DNA of 44,629 nucleotides from an uncultured Opitutia bacterium (GTDB lineage Bacteria > Verrucomicrobiota > Verrucomicrobiia > Opitutales > Opitutaceae), in contig CAIONS010000047.1 in assembly GCA_903859715.1 (NCBI GenBank), positions 1 to 44,629 of the forward strand. Direction: 5' to 3'. Under the pieces are notes generated by a model that ran no database searches, was not told where the DNA came from, and was given only the letters and a program-made list of their open reading frames with translations. Position 1 is the stretch's first letter. Each line of letters begins with the position of its first letter. Made by a program: the position numbers and the translations under genes. Shown in pieces: positions 15,980 to 25,193 of the stretch.

Positions 15980-16807
15980 TCAGGCCGCTGGATGCCAGTC
16001 GGCTGACGGCCAGTTATAAATGAAGCGCGGGTCGCTGATTTTCCAGGAGACGGTGCGGGCATGCAGCCGGCGCACTCCGGGGATGGCCGCGAGTTTGTCG
16101 GCGAACGCGCTCCACCCGAACTCAACGGTGATCTCGATGGGCGTGGCCAGTTGCCAGGGTTGCGCGACGGAGCGGCGGCCGATGGCCTGTGCGACCTCGC
16201 GCTGGATGCGCGCACGGACGTCATCGACCGGATAAAGTTCGCAGGTTTCCCAGCCGAGGCCGCGCTTGGTCGGCGTGCTGGCGACCCACGGAAACAGGCG
16301 CTGCGCCTCCGTGCAGAGCGCTTCATCGCCGGAGACATGGAGCAGCGGCACGCCATAAGCCCCGGCATGGAGCGCGAACTGGCTCATTTCGCCGTGCTCC
16401 TCGCCGTTGATGAGGAAACGGCAGATTTCCTTGGGACACTGGGTATGATCGAGAAACCCTCCGATTGTGCCGGCCATCGCGTGCTGGCCGACCATCACCA
16501 CGCCAGCGGTAGACTCATCCAGTCCATGGAGACGGATCGGCAGGGCGTGCTGGAGTCGCTGCAGCGACGCGCGGGGATCGAGGGCGACGCGCGTGAAAGC
16601 CTTCTGGCCATTCCGGCCGTGGCCGTCCCAGACGACCACCTCGGAGGCGCCGCCATCGAAGCAACCGGCGACCGTGGCATTTGTGTCCGCGGCAAGCTGG
16701 GTGAGGCCGTGGGCATATCGCGGATCCTGATCATCCGTGGCGTAGCACTGCTCCCAGTCGCTCACGCCGGCCAGACCCTCCATATCGGTGACGATGCAGA
16801 TTTTCAT
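15980..16807 (-). CDS. M55 family D-aminopeptidase (DppA-like)
   Basis: 275 residues, the family length. Zinc and active-site residues can be followed: D8 and E10 (V-T-D-M-E-G), D61-G-H63, H109 in G-Q-H-A-M-A-G, and E136/E140 in N-G-E-E-H-G-E. DppA of Bacillus is a cytoplasmic decameric D-aminopeptidase that releases D-Ala from peptides, for example from recycled peptidoglycan. No dipeptide-permease genes are nearby. It is convergent with the GH78-like gene across the MITE-like repeat. Confidence 0.88.
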   Translation of the reverse strand: MKICIVTDMEGLAGVSDWEQCYATDDQDPRYAHGLTQLAADTNATVAGCFDGGASEVVVWDGHGRNGQKAFTRVALDPRASLQRLQHALPIRLHGLDESTAGVVMVGQHAMAGTIGGFLDHTQCPKEICRFLINGEEHGEMSQFALHAGAYGVPLLHVSGDEALCTEAQRLFPWVASTPTKRGLGWETCELYPVDDVRARIQREVAQAIGRRSVAQPWQLATPIEITVEFGWSAFADKLAAIPGVRRLHARTVSWKISDPRFIYNWPSADWHPAA

Positions 16808-16891
16808 GGGTGCGAGCCGATCTGACTACACTGGGCTGCGGACGTGGCGAATCATAAAGCCGGCAGATCAGCGGTGTGCGGTCACGGGCAT

Positions 16892-16918
16892 AAAAAAAGC
16901 CCCGCCTTTCAGCGGGGC
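16892..16918 (-). terminator. Intrinsic terminator
   Basis: The stem GCCCCGC/GCGGGGC (16899-16905 and 16912-16918) is followed on the minus strand by seven T residues. It lies 39 bp downstream of the glycine-zipper lipoprotein gene. Confidence 0.88.
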
Positions 16919-16957
16919 CCTCATGAGCCGGCGGAGCCGGTAAAAACTTATCCGCGC

Positions 16958-17470
16958 TTAGCGCCAGTAGCCCTGGATATAAACGTAGTTGCCGCCGCGG
17001 GGCTCCCAGTGCGGCTGGACATAGGCGTGGTAGCGACGATGCGGCGGACGGGCCCAACGGCCTCCGATCCACACATAGCGGGCGCCATCGTAGGCCCAGT
17101 AGCCGGAAATCCACACCACGCCGGGATCGGGCTGGGCGTAGACGACTTCGGTTTGGGGCGGCGGGGGCGGAGGCGGCTGGGCCACCACGACCGTGGTCGT
17201 GGCCTGCGCTTCGGAGGTGTAAAGCGTACCACGCTCATGATCGAGGCTGTTGCCGATCGTGCCGCCGGCAATGCCGCCGGCGATCGCGCCGATGGCGGCA
17301 CCAGCCGCGCCGTTGTGGCTGCCGCTGTTATTGCCGATGATGGCGCCAGCGAGCGCGCCGAGGGCGGCGCCCCCGACCACACCCTGCTGGGTATTGGGGC
17401 CCGTGCCGGCGCAACCGGCAAGAAGGCCGGTGAGGGCAAGGGCGGTTAGGATGGGTTTAGTAGGATTCAT
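16958..17470 (-). CDS. Glycine-zipper lipoprotein with YXWGXW-like repeats
   Basis: 170 residues. A lipoprotein signal with lipobox L-L-A-G-C20 anchors it, probably to the outer membrane. Residues 28-75 are a glycine-zipper (G-G-A-A-L-G-A-L-A-G-A-I-I-G-N and G-A-A-I-G-A-I-A-G-G), a Pro-rich linker follows at about 98-105, and the C-terminal third holds three aromatic repeats of the Y-W-x(n)-Y-V-W-I-G-G-R-W / G-Y-W-R type. This matches the YXWGXW-containing envelope proteins. Function is unknown; an envelope-stress or OmpA-anchoring role is only a guess. It has its own terminator. Confidence 0.85.
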   Translation of the reverse strand: MNPTKPILTALALTGLLAGCAGTGPNTQQGVVGGAALGALAGAIIGNNSGSHNGAAGAAIGAIAGGIAGGTIGNSLDHERGTLYTSEAQATTTVVVAQPPPPPPPQTEVVYAQPDPGVVWISGYWAYDGARYVWIGGRWARPPHRRYHAYVQPHWEPRGGNYVYIQGYWR

Positions 17471-17715
17471 GGTGTCTGCTATTGGACGAGTGAAGGAGGG
17501 AATTGGTTCCGCCCGACTGGAGGAATGACGGCGAAAGGGGTTTCGTGGTGTCAGGGCGGCTCAAGATTTAGTTTATGAGGATGAAGTGACGGTGGATGCC
17601 CTGATTTGGGCCCTACAGCGTTTTCATAAATTGCCGATCGTCAAATTCCAGCCGGAGAGAACCTGGCGGACAGCCTGGCGAACAGGGCGTCCATCGCGGA
17701 CCGGACAACCAACCT

Positions 17716-17895
17716 TTATTTCCGGAAAATCTTCGCGATGATGAAGATCACCACGGCGCCGAAGAATCCGCCACCGAAGAGGAGATAGAGGAGCGAATAA
17801 CCAATCGCCGCCAGCGGCAGCAGAGTGGGGAGGAGTGCATTCAAGGTCGGGGTGGGTTGAAGGGTTTGGGCCGTATTAACTGCGGGTGAAGGCAT
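17716..17895 (-). CDS. Small membrane protein, 59 residues
   Basis: The frame runs from ATG 17895 to TAA 17716. A polar N-terminus (about 17 residues, Thr/Pro-rich) is followed by a long hydrophobic region with a central G-G-G, probably a helical hairpin or one long helix, ending in the basic A-K-I-F-R-K. An internal TTG at 17844 could be the start of a 42-residue form. No family is recognised. The gene lies between the lipoprotein and the MFS transporter. Coding is supported by the clean membrane-protein composition, not by homology. Confidence 0.5.
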   Translation of the reverse strand: MPSPAVNTAQTLQPTPTLNALLPTLLPLAAIGYSLLYLLFGGGFFGAVVIFIIAKIFRK

Positions 17896-18034
17896 CCGTT
17901 GTTGGATATCCGCATGGTAGCATCAAAGCCCGCTCGGTTCCCGGGATTCGCTGACCGGGTGGATCGTTTCGGGTCGGGACGTCTGGAATGTTTGCAGGCT
18001 CGCCAAGAACGCGGTGGCCACAAAACATGGCGGC

Positions 18035-19279
18035 ATGAGTAATCCGGCAGCGCGGAAACCCGCGACCAGTTTCATCTTCGTCACGCTTGTGCTCTCCGTT
18101 GTCGGGTTCGGTTTGCTCATTCCGGTGCTGCCGTCGCTGGTCAAGGAATTCAACGGCGGCGACCTTTCCGCCGGCTCACATGCTTATGGCTGGATCATCA
18201 GCACCTATGCGCTGATGCAGTTTGTCGGGTCGCCGATCATGGGTTCGCTCTCGGACCGGTTTGGTCGGCGGCGGATCATCCTGATCGCCACCGCCGGCTC
18301 CACCATCGACTACGTGATCATGGCGAATGCGCCGAATCTCACGTGGTTGTTCGTGGCACGTGTCATTGCCGGTTTCACCGCCGGCGTGCTCTCGACGGCC
18401 AATGCTTATATTGCGGATGTCACTCCGCCCGAGAAGCGCGCCCAGTCGTTCGGTCTGATGGGCGCGGCCTTCGGCATCGGCTTTGTGATCGGTCCCGTGC
18501 TCGGCGGTTTCCTGGGTCACATCGACCTCCGGCTGCCGTTCTGGGCGGCGGCGGGCTGCGCCGGCCTCAATTGGCTGTGGGGTTTCTTTGTGCTGCCGGA
18601 ATCGCTCAAGCCGGAGAATCGCCGCGCATTTGAGTGGAAGCGCGCGAACCCGGTCGGTGCGTTGCTGGCCCTGCGCCATTTGCCGGCGGTGCTCGCGCTG
18701 GCCGGAAGCTATTTCATGCTGATGCTCGCGCAGACCATGCTGCAGTCGACCTGGGCGCTCTACACGGACGCCCGTTACCACTGGGGCCCGCTGCAGGTCG
18801 GGCTCTCCCTGATGTCCATCGGTGTGCTATCGGGATTGGTGCAGGCGACCTTGGTCAAGAAGATCGTGCCCCGCCTCGGCGAGACCCGGGCGGTGATCAT
18901 CGGGTTCATCATCTCGATCATCGCGCAGATTGGCTACGGCCTCGCGACGCAGGGCTGGATGATTTACGGGATCCTGATCGCCGGTGCCTTCGCCGGCATC
19001 AGTCAGCCCGCACTCCAAGCCTACATCACCAAGCACGTTCCGCCCAATGAGCAGGGAGCGGTGCAGGGCGTTTACGCGGGCCTCGCCAGCCTCGCCGGCA
19101 TTCCAGGACCGCTGATTGGAACCTTTATTCTTGGTTGGGCTGTCGGACCGCAGCAATTCCCCTGGCTGGCGGGTTCGTCGTTTTTTACCGGCGCGATCAT
19201 CACTGGGCTGGCACTCTACCTGGCGTTGCGCACTTTCCGGAAACATATCCCGGAGGTCGCCGCTGCGACGGTCAGCTGA
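18035..19279 (+). CDS. MFS drug-efflux transporter, TetA-like
   Basis: 414 residues and 12 predicted transmembrane segments. Motif A is complete between TM2 and TM3: [11 protein letters not shown]. The opening [11 protein letters not shown] and later G-P-V-L-G-G (motif C) place it with the TCR/Tet family of drug:H+ antiporters. ATG 18035 was chosen over a GTG at 18014. No TetR-type regulator is adjacent, so a role in intrinsic efflux or metabolite export is more likely than acquired resistance. Confidence 0.88.
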   Translation: MSNPAARKPATSFIFVTLVLSVVGFGLLIPVLPSLVKEFNGGDLSAGSHAYGWIISTYALMQFVGSPIMGSLSDRFGRRRIILIATAGSTIDYVIMANAPNLTWLFVARVIAGFTAGVLSTANAYIADVTPPEKRAQSFGLMGAAFGIGFVIGPVLGGFLGHIDLRLPFWAAAGCAGLNWLWGFFVLPESLKPENRRAFEWKRANPVGALLALRHLPAVLALAGSYFMLMLAQTMLQSTWALYTDARYHWGPLQVGLSLMSIGVLSGLVQATLVKKIVPRLGETRAVIIGFIISIIAQIGYGLATQGWMIYGILIAGAFAGISQPALQAYITKHVPPNEQGAVQGVYAGLASLAGIPGPLIGTFILGWAVGPQQFPWLAGSSFFTGAIITGLALYLALRTFRKHIPEVAAATVS

Positions 19280-19386
19280 AGCTCACCGGCCGACGACCTT
19301 CATCATAGCTTCAGGACAACGGAGACCGGCGGCGGAAAAGCGGATCCAGACTGGCGGAGAGACGGGGGTGGTGTAGGGTCAGGCCC

Positions 19387-20295
19387 ATGATCAAATTCAT
19401 GAGTCTTGGCCGCTGGTGCGTTGGAATGATCGTGGGCGTGAGCGGCCTGATGGCCGCGGAGCCGGTGAATGGGGATTATGTCCACGAAATCGAGGCGTGG
19501 CGTGCGGCGCGAGTGCAGCAACTGACCAAGCCGGATGGCTGGCTGACTTTGATCGGGCTGCACTTTTTGAAACAGGGTGAAAATACGGTTGGCTCGGCGC
19601 CCGACAATACGGTGGTGCTGGCGAAAGGACCCGCGCATTTGGGAACCGTTATGCTGTCGCTGGAAGGTCAGGCGAAAGCGTTGTTTAATCCCGGGCTCGA
19701 TGTGCAGGTGGACGGTACGGCTGTCCTCGCGGCAGACTTGCATGATGACAAGAAGAGCGCGCCGACGGTGGTAACGGTTGGTGCGGTCAGTTTTCTGGTG
19801 ATCGACCGGGGTGGAAAGAAGGCCCTGCGGGTGAAAGACGGCGAGTCGGAGCGACGCACGCATTTCCTGGGGATCGACTATTTCCCGATCGATCCGAGCT
19901 GGCGGATCGAGGCGGACTGGGTGCCGTTCGAGAAGCCGCGGGAAGTTTCCATCCGCAACATCCTCGGGAATGTCTCGCCAGCGTTGATCTTGGGCAAGGC
20001 GGTGTTCACGCGGGAAGGCCGGACGTATGAATTGTGGCCGATTCAGGAGGCGCCGGATGAGACGCTCTTCTTTGTGATCTCGGATTTGACGAGTGGTGAC
20101 CAGACCTACGCCGCGGCGCGGTTTCTTTATGCGGCGCCACCCGTCGACGGCAAAGTCCTGCTCGATTTCAACAAAGCCCAGAATCCGCCCTGCGCCTTCA
20201 CCCCTTTCGCGACCTGCCCCTTACCCCCGAAGGAAAATCAACTGCCCCTAGCCATAACCGCGGGCGAAAAGAAGTACCGCGGCGAACATCATTGA
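19387..20295 (+). CDS. DUF1684 domain-containing exported protein
   Basis: 302 residues. The N-terminal signal peptide ends near L-M-A-A-E-P. The DUF1684 pattern is clear: W-R-A-A-R-V-x-x-L-T-K-P-D-G-W-L-T-L-I-G-L early, and at the end D-F-N-K-A-Q-N-P-P-C-A-F-T-P-F-A-T-C-P-L-P-P then I-T-A-G-E-K. The function of the family is unknown. The stop codon TGA is the first triplet of the 29-bp inverted repeat of the RAYT element, so the natural end may have been slightly altered by the insertion. Confidence 0.85.
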   Translation: MIKFMSLGRWCVGMIVGVSGLMAAEPVNGDYVHEIEAWRAARVQQLTKPDGWLTLIGLHFLKQGENTVGSAPDNTVVLAKGPAHLGTVMLSLEGQAKALFNPGLDVQVDGTAVLAADLHDDKKSAPTVVTVGAVSFLVIDRGGKKALRVKDGESERRTHFLGIDYFPIDPSWRIEADWVPFEKPREVSIRNILGNVSPALILGKAVFTREGRTYELWPIQEAPDETLFFVISDLTSGDQTYAAARFLYAAPPVDGKVLLDFNKAQNPPCAFTPFATCPLPPKENQLPLAITAGEKKYRGEHH

Positions 20296-20321
20296 TGGGG
20301 TCAGCCCCTAACCTTTGTGGT
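20293..20321. repeat. Left 29-bp inverted repeat of the RAYT element
   Basis: Perfect reverse complement of 21323-21351. GGGGTCA in this arm pairs with TGACCCC immediately after it (20322-20328), giving a REP-like hairpin that a RAYT could recognise. Confidence 0.9.
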
Positions 20322-20356
20322 TGACCCCGGTTTGAGTGCTGTTTGGTTGTGCCACT

Positions 20357-21343
20357 ATGGCACGCAAACCTCGCATCGAATTCGCCGGTGCGATTTATCA
20401 CGTGCTGAACCGGGGGAATTACCGGAAGGATTTATTTGATTCCGCCGGCGCGGCCCAAGCCTTCGTTGATTGCCTCTTCCAAGCCTGTGAACGGATGGGG
20501 TGGCGGCTGCACGCCTACTGCGTGATGCGAAACCATTATCATTTGGCACTGGAGACTCCGCAGGGAAACCTTGTGGACGGAATTCACTGGCTGCAAAGCA
20601 CCTTTGGCAATCGCTTCAATCGGTTTCGCGGTGAAAACGGTCGCGCCTTTCAGGGACGCTACCGGGCGATTCACGTGGAACCGGGACTGCATCTGGCGCG
20701 GCTCGTGAACTACATTCATCTTAATCCCGTGCGGGCGAAGATCGTGTCGTTGGAGATGCTCTCGCAGTTTCGCTGGTCGAGCTACCGGCATTTTATGCGT
20801 CCGCCTTCAGAGCGTCCGCCGGCCTTGGCGTGCGATGACTGGCTTCAGGCTGGCGGAGGGCTGATGGATTCCGCGGAAGGATGGCATTCATACCGTGAAC
20901 ATTTGGCCTGGTTGATGGCGGATGAAGGCCGGCAAAAGGCGGAAGCCTTTGACCGAATGAGCCAAGGCTGGATGCATGGCGGAGCGGAGTATCAAAAAAC
21001 CGTGGCGGACCAGTTTAAGCAGATGACCGTGGCGCAGGATTGGGGTGGCGGAGAGATCCGGGAGATGAACCGGCTCGAGTGGAGCCGGCTTCTGGCTCGA
21101 GCGATGAAAGCTTTGGGGCAGGCCCCGGAAAATATCGATGCAGCACGCAAGTGTGAGCCTTGGAAAATAGCCATCGCGGCCTGGCTAAAGGAGCAAACCA
21201 GCGTGACCAACCGATGGCTAACCGAACAGCTGAAGATGGGGCCGGCTGATGCTGTCAGCCGGTACACGGGTGAGTGTCAACGTGGGCAAAGGATTGAAGC
21301 CAAGCTATTACTGAATAAACTGACCACAAAGGTTAGGGGCTGA
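20357..21343 (+). CDS. REP-associated tyrosine transposase (Y1_Tnp, IS200-like)
   Basis: 328 residues. The N-terminal Y1_Tnp domain has the opening R-K-P-R-I-E-F-A-G-A-I-Y-H-V-L-N-R-G-N and the HUH-type motif N-H-Y-H-L (H-Y-H). It also has the usual Q-S-T-F-G-N-R-F-N-R and F-Q-G-R-Y-R-A-I. A C-terminal extension of about 120 residues ends in a basic helical region. Such proteins nick single-stranded palindromes and are thought to spread REP sequences. ATG 20357 gives the conserved start. The reading frame is intact, so it may be active. Confidence 0.88.
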   Translation: MARKPRIEFAGAIYHVLNRGNYRKDLFDSAGAAQAFVDCLFQACERMGWRLHAYCVMRNHYHLALETPQGNLVDGIHWLQSTFGNRFNRFRGENGRAFQGRYRAIHVEPGLHLARLVNYIHLNPVRAKIVSLEMLSQFRWSSYRHFMRPPSERPPALACDDWLQAGGGLMDSAEGWHSYREHLAWLMADEGRQKAEAFDRMSQGWMHGGAEYQKTVADQFKQMTVAQDWGGGEIREMNRLEWSRLLARAMKALGQAPENIDAARKCEPWKIAIAAWLKEQTSVTNRWLTEQLKMGPADAVSRYTGECQRGQRIEAKLLLNKLTTKVRG

Positions 21344-21351
21344 CCCCATCA
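21323..21351. repeat. Right 29-bp inverted repeat of the RAYT element
   Basis: Perfect reverse complement of the left arm at 20293-20321. Its outer three bases form the TGA stop of the DsbA-like gene on the minus strand. Confidence 0.9.
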
Positions 21352-22005
21352 GGCGGGTGGCTTTCCGAAGTGGGTGGCGTGCGCGGCGTAGGCGGCGGTG
21401 TCGGCGAGCATGGCGTCGATGGTGGCTGTGAGGGGTTCCAAGCGGATCAAGCCGGAAAACACCGCTTTGTCGCCGATGGCGTCGGTCAGGATGAATGCGG
21501 GGCGCTGATTGATTTGGTGCGCGAAGAATTCCTGGGTGCTTGCCTCAATCCGCGCTCTCACCGCCGCGGACTCGGCGTTGGCCCGCAGTTTCTTCGCGTT
21601 GAGTTTACCAGCCTTGGCCGCGACGGCGACCGCCGTCGCCATGTCGCCGACTTTCCGGCCTTCCCGCACGGCGGCGTGCGCGAGGGCCCGGCGGAGCTCA
21701 TCACCTTCAAAACCAAAATCACGGCCGGCCTCGGCGACCAGGTTCGGCGCATCGTAGATGCCTTTGCGTGACGCATCAAACCAGCCCGAGTTCAGCATGA
21801 ACGGCGACCGCATCACGGTGCCGCCACTGCGGCGGTAGAACCAGTCGCATTGCGCCTGCGACGAAGGAAAATCCCCCGGACTCATTAGCGCGATTTTCCA
21901 TTCGAACTGCACGCGGTTGCCGTAGCGCTCCTTGAGTGCGTCCCACGTCGGCTCAACCCAGGTGCACCACGATGAAAGAACCTCAAGATAGTAGGTGATT
22001 TTCAT
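21349..22005 (-). CDS. DsbA/FrnE-like thioredoxin-fold protein
   Basis: 218 residues from ATG 22005. The first strand M-K-I-T-Y-Y-L-E-V-L-S-S-W-C-T-W resembles the DsbA-family (FrnE/HCCA isomerase-like) fold: the active-site Cys14 lies at the start of helix 1, but the second Cys of CxxC is absent (C-T-W-V). A helical insertion follows, and R-P-A-F-I-L near residue 165 matches the cis-Pro loop. It is likely cytoplasmic because no signal peptide is seen. A thiol-dependent isomerase or reductase role is inferred. The stop codon is shared with the RAYT inverted repeat. Confidence 0.7.
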   Translation of the reverse strand: MKITYYLEVLSSWCTWVEPTWDALKERYGNRVQFEWKIALMSPGDFPSSQAQCDWFYRRSGGTVMRSPFMLNSGWFDASRKGIYDAPNLVAEAGRDFGFEGDELRRALAHAAVREGRKVGDMATAVAVAAKAGKLNAKKLRANAESAAVRARIEASTQEFFAHQINQRPAFILTDAIGDKAVFSGLIRLEPLTATIDAMLADTAAYAAHATHFGKPPA

Positions 22006-22064
22006 GCCCGTCAGCGCAGCGCGCGCGACGCGTGGCGTCGATGCAAATACGCCCAAGCCCGCGC

Positions 22065-22808
22065 TTACTTGCCGCCGCCAAAGAGCTTTTTGATGCTCTC
22101 GCCCGTCTTCCTGACGCCTTCGACCGCGGCGGCCCCCGCCGTGGTCCCGATCTGGCCGGCGGCATGCGTGGTGGCGCCGACGACGTCGCTGGTCACACTC
22201 TTCATGATCGCAAAGGCGAGCTGATTGGCGGTGATGCCGCCTTCCTTGGTGCCGAGGTCGTTCAACTCGATCGGTGGCATCGGAAGCGGCAGGGCGGCGA
22301 CCCCGACGCCAAGGGTGACCTTCCCGTTGGTCAGGCGGAAGTGCCGGACTTCAAACTTGGTGGGCTGACCGCTCGCGGTAGCAGACGCGGCGGCCTGACG
22401 GTTGCCGCCCATGGCCGCCTCGACGTTTTTCAGCAGATCGCTGATGTTGCTGGAAATGATCTTGGTTTCATAGGCGAACTCCGCCTGGTCGATCACGATT
22501 TCCTCGATGATGACGTGGTCGCCGAAAATCGAGAACGGCTTCATCACGACATGAACCTGACCGAGATAAAAGGCCCGGCCCGAGCTCCAGCCCGCAGGGT
22601 TGTCCACCGAGAGCCCGGTGAGGGTGCCGCTGCCCGAGAGTGGCGAGATGTTTGCGCCGTCGAGCACGACCTTGGTCTGGGTGAGCAGCGGCGCGATCCG
22701 GTTGACTCCGGCCTTCACCACGGAACCGAGAAAATACGCCAAGCCGACATAAGTCACGAGCGCGAGCACGAGGATCGCGGTGCCGAGATAGGTGAAGAAT
22801 TTTTTCAT
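22065..22808 (-). CDS. Inner-membrane-anchored AsmA/DUF748-like protein
   Basis: 247 residues. One N-terminal transmembrane segment (about 7-30) is followed by a periplasmic beta-rich domain with repeats of the form L-x-G-L-x-V-x-N-P-x-G and V-I-I-E-E-I-V-I-D, as in AsmA-like and DUF748 proteins. The C-terminus has an Ala/Gly-rich helix and ends in F-G-G-G-K. AsmA-like proteins are linked to lipid transport and outer-membrane integrity; this short version has a single copy of the repeat module. The DsbA-like gene follows on the same strand after about 60 bp. Confidence 0.7.
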   Translation of the reverse strand: MKKFFTYLGTAILVLALVTYVGLAYFLGSVVKAGVNRIAPLLTQTKVVLDGANISPLSGSGTLTGLSVDNPAGWSSGRAFYLGQVHVVMKPFSIFGDHVIIEEIVIDQAEFAYETKIISSNISDLLKNVEAAMGGNRQAAASATASGQPTKFEVRHFRLTNGKVTLGVGVAALPLPMPPIELNDLGTKEGGITANQLAFAIMKSVTSDVVGATTHAAGQIGTTAGAAAVEGVRKTGESIKKLFGGGK

Positions 22809-22930
22809 GCCGGAGCGCCGCAGGATGGACGCCCATGCCGGCAGTACAATTCAAACCACGAGACCGGTGATTGACCGGTTGGTTCGCGAACTTCCCGCGC
22901 CGGACTGATCCGGCTGCCACTCGTCCGCGC

Positions 22931-23212
22931 TCAGCGCTGCGCCAGCTCGGCGCCCGTACTCACAGGATGAGTGGCCTCGGTCGGGTATAAATCGGAACCG
23001 GCGGAGGAAAATTTCTCGCCCACGAAACCAAGGCCCAGCCCCAGGAACAGCAGCCAGAGTGCGCAGGCGAACACCCGCCACTGCGCCACGCCCGGCTTTG
23101 CCTTTTCCTGCTGCATCGGGGAGGGCGAAAACGCGCTGGTCGACGGCTCATTCCGCACCGGGAGGCTGCGGCTAGCGGGTCTGCTCGAACTGCGGGCGGC
23201 AGTATGATTCAT
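22931..23212 (-). CDS. Small single-span membrane protein
   Basis: 93 residues, or 61 if the internal ATG at 23116 is used. The Ser/Arg-rich N-terminal part could be non-native. The remainder has one clear transmembrane helix (F-A-C-A-L-W-L-L-F-L-G-L-G-L-G-F-V-G) followed by a short polar tail. No family is recognised. It is upstream of the AsmA-like gene on the same strand. Confidence 0.5.
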   Translation of the reverse strand: MNHTAARSSSRPASRSLPVRNEPSTSAFSPSPMQQEKAKPGVAQWRVFACALWLLFLGLGLGFVGEKFSSAGSDLYPTEATHPVSTGAELAQR

Positions 23213-23349
23213 GGGGGGTCAGACGCGCCCACCCGCGTTTTGTTACCGCCCCGCCAGAGTTTTAACAAAGAATTCCCCAATGGGTGGTCCGGCAATTTCG
23301 CTTGTCACCCCGCGCGGCGCCCGGACGCTGTGCGCCATACCGATTCCCC

Positions 23350-25191
23350 ATGGCCCAAGCCTATACTGAAGCCAGCATCAAGACTCTCAGCTCCCTCGAT
23401 CACATCCGCCTCCGCCCCGGCATGTACATCGGGCGCCTCGGCAACGGCCTGCACGCCGAGGATGGCATCTACGTCCTGCTCAAGGAGACCATCGATAACT
23501 CCATCGACGAGTTCATGATGGGGCAGGGTCGGAAGATCGAGGTCGAGCTGACCGACCGCACCGTGCGCGTGCGCGACTACGGCCGCGGCATTCCGCTCGG
23601 CAAGCTCGTGGACTGCGTCTCGATCATCAACACGGGCGCCAAATACGACAGCGAGACCTTCCAGAAGGCCGTCGGCCTCAACGGCGTCGGCCAGAAGGCC
23701 GTCAACGCCCTCTCCGTCTCCTATCGCGCGCAGGCCTTCCGGGAAAACGAGACCAAGCTGGCCGAGTTTGCCCAAGGCAAGCTGAAGAAGGAGACCAAGG
23801 TCACCAAGACCGACGAGCGCAACGGCACCCTGATCGAGTTCACCCCCGACACCGCGCTCTTCGGCGCCGATTTCAAGTTCCGCCTCGAATTCATCGAGGA
23901 CATGCTCTGGAACTACGCGTTTCTCAATCGCGGGCTCACGCTCACGCTCAATGGCAAGCCCTTCAAATCGGAGAACGGCCTGAAGGATCTCCTCACCAAG
24001 GAGCTCAGCGGCGAGCCGCTCTACCCGATCATCCACCTCGAGGGTGAGGACATCGAGGTCGCCTTCACCCACGGCAACCATTACGGCGAGGAATACTGGT
24101 CCTTCGTCAACGGCCAGCACACGACCATGGGCGGCACGCATCTCGCCGCTTTCCGCGAGGCACTGGTCGATACGCTCCGCAACCACTTCAAGAAGGACTT
24201 CGACGCGGCGGACGTCCGCCAGTCGATCGACGCCGCCATCGTGGTGCGCGTGCAGGAGCCCGTCTTCGAGTCGCAGACCAAGACGAAGCTCGGCTCCGCC
24301 GACCTCGGCCCCAAGGGCCCGTCGATCAAGGAATTTGTCGGCAAGTTCATGCAGCAGTCGCTCGACACCTACCTGCACAAGAACCGCGAGACGGCCGAGA
24401 TCATCCGGAAGAAGATCGATGAGAACGAGCATGAGCGGAAGGAACTCGCCGGCATCCGCAACATCGCCCGCGAGCGAGCCAAGAAGGCCTCGCTCCACAA
24501 TCGCAAGCTCCGTGACTGCCGCCTCCACCTCGGCGACCGCAATCCGCGCTCCGAGGAAAGCACTCTGTTCATTGTTGAGGGCGACTCTGCCGCCGGCTCG
24601 CTCACCGCGACGCGCGATGTCCAGACGCAGGCCGTCTTCGCCCTGAAGGGCAAACCACTCAACACCTACGGCCTGACCAAGAAAGTCATCTACGAGAACG
24701 AGGAATTCCACCTCCTGCAGTCCGCCTTGAACATCGAGGACGGCCTCGACGGCCTCCGCTACAACAAGATCGTCATCGCCACCGACGCCGATGTCGACGG
24801 CATGCACATCCGGCTGCTGCTGCTCTCGTTCTTCCTGCAGTTCTTCCCCGACGTCATCCGCAACAACCACCTCTTCATTTTGCAGACGCCGCTCTTCCGC
24901 GTCCGCAACAAGAAGATCACGCGTTACTGCTACTCCGAGCAGGAGAAGCAGGCGGCCGTCACCGAGTGTGGCGCCACCCACGAGATCACGCGGTTCAAGG
25001 GCCTCGGCGAAATCTCCGCCGGCGAGTTCAAGGACTTCATCGGCGAGAACATCCGGCTCGACCCGATCAACCTCCACCATCTCTACAGCAGCGACGAACT
25101 CCTGTCCTTCTTCATGGGCAAGAACACGCCTGAGCGGCAGGATTTTATCATTGATAATCTCAGGGTGGAAAAAGATTTGGTGGAAGTCTGA
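23350..25191 (+). CDS. parE: DNA topoisomerase IV subunit B (GyrB/ParE type)
   Basis: 613 residues from ATG 23350. The GHKL ATPase motifs are E-x3-D-N-S-I-D-E, D-Y-G-R-G-I-P and N-G-V-G-Q-K. The transducer has H-T-T-M-G-G-T-H, and the TOPRIM domain has E-G-D-S-A-A-G-S and [10 protein letters not shown]. The length and compact TOPRIM fit ParE rather than the longer GyrB. With ParC it forms the type II topoisomerase that decatenates chromosomes. Normally it would be directly followed by parC; here a GxxExxY cassette occupies the gap. Confidence 0.93.
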   Translation: MAQAYTEASIKTLSSLDHIRLRPGMYIGRLGNGLHAEDGIYVLLKETIDNSIDEFMMGQGRKIEVELTDRTVRVRDYGRGIPLGKLVDCVSIINTGAKYDSETFQKAVGLNGVGQKAVNALSVSYRAQAFRENETKLAEFAQGKLKKETKVTKTDERNGTLIEFTPDTALFGADFKFRLEFIEDMLWNYAFLNRGLTLTLNGKPFKSENGLKDLLTKELSGEPLYPIIHLEGEDIEVAFTHGNHYGEEYWSFVNGQHTTMGGTHLAAFREALVDTLRNHFKKDFDAADVRQSIDAAIVVRVQEPVFESQTKTKLGSADLGPKGPSIKEFVGKFMQQSLDTYLHKNRETAEIIRKKIDENEHERKELAGIRNIARERAKKASLHNRKLRDCRLHLGDRNPRSEESTLFIVEGDSAAGSLTATRDVQTQAVFALKGKPLNTYGLTKKVIYENEEFHLLQSALNIEDGLDGLRYNKIVIATDADVDGMHIRLLLLSFFLQFFPDVIRNNHLFILQTPLFRVRNKKITRYCYSEQEKQAAVTECGATHEITRFKGLGEISAGEFKDFIGENIRLDPINLHHLYSSDELLSFFMGKNTPERQDFIIDNLRVEKDLVEV

Positions 25192-25193
25192 CC

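Larger units (their letters stand above)
20293..21351 (+). mobile_element. RAYT-type transposase element with perfect 29-bp inverted repeats
   Basis: The element is 1059 bp. Its ends are perfect reverse complements: 20293-20321 (beginning TGATGGGGTCAGCCCCTAAC) and 21323-21351. It contains one gene, the REP-associated tyrosine transposase. Both ends start with TGA, and those triplets are the stop codons of the two genes that converge on the element. No target-site duplication is visible, consistent with HUH chemistry. Confidence 0.85.

Noticed and set aside
18035-19279. Acquired tetracycline-resistance gene
   Set aside because: The protein is TetA-like, but there is no adjacent TetR regulator, integron or transposon, and base composition matches the surroundings. 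It looks like a chromosomal MFS transporter.
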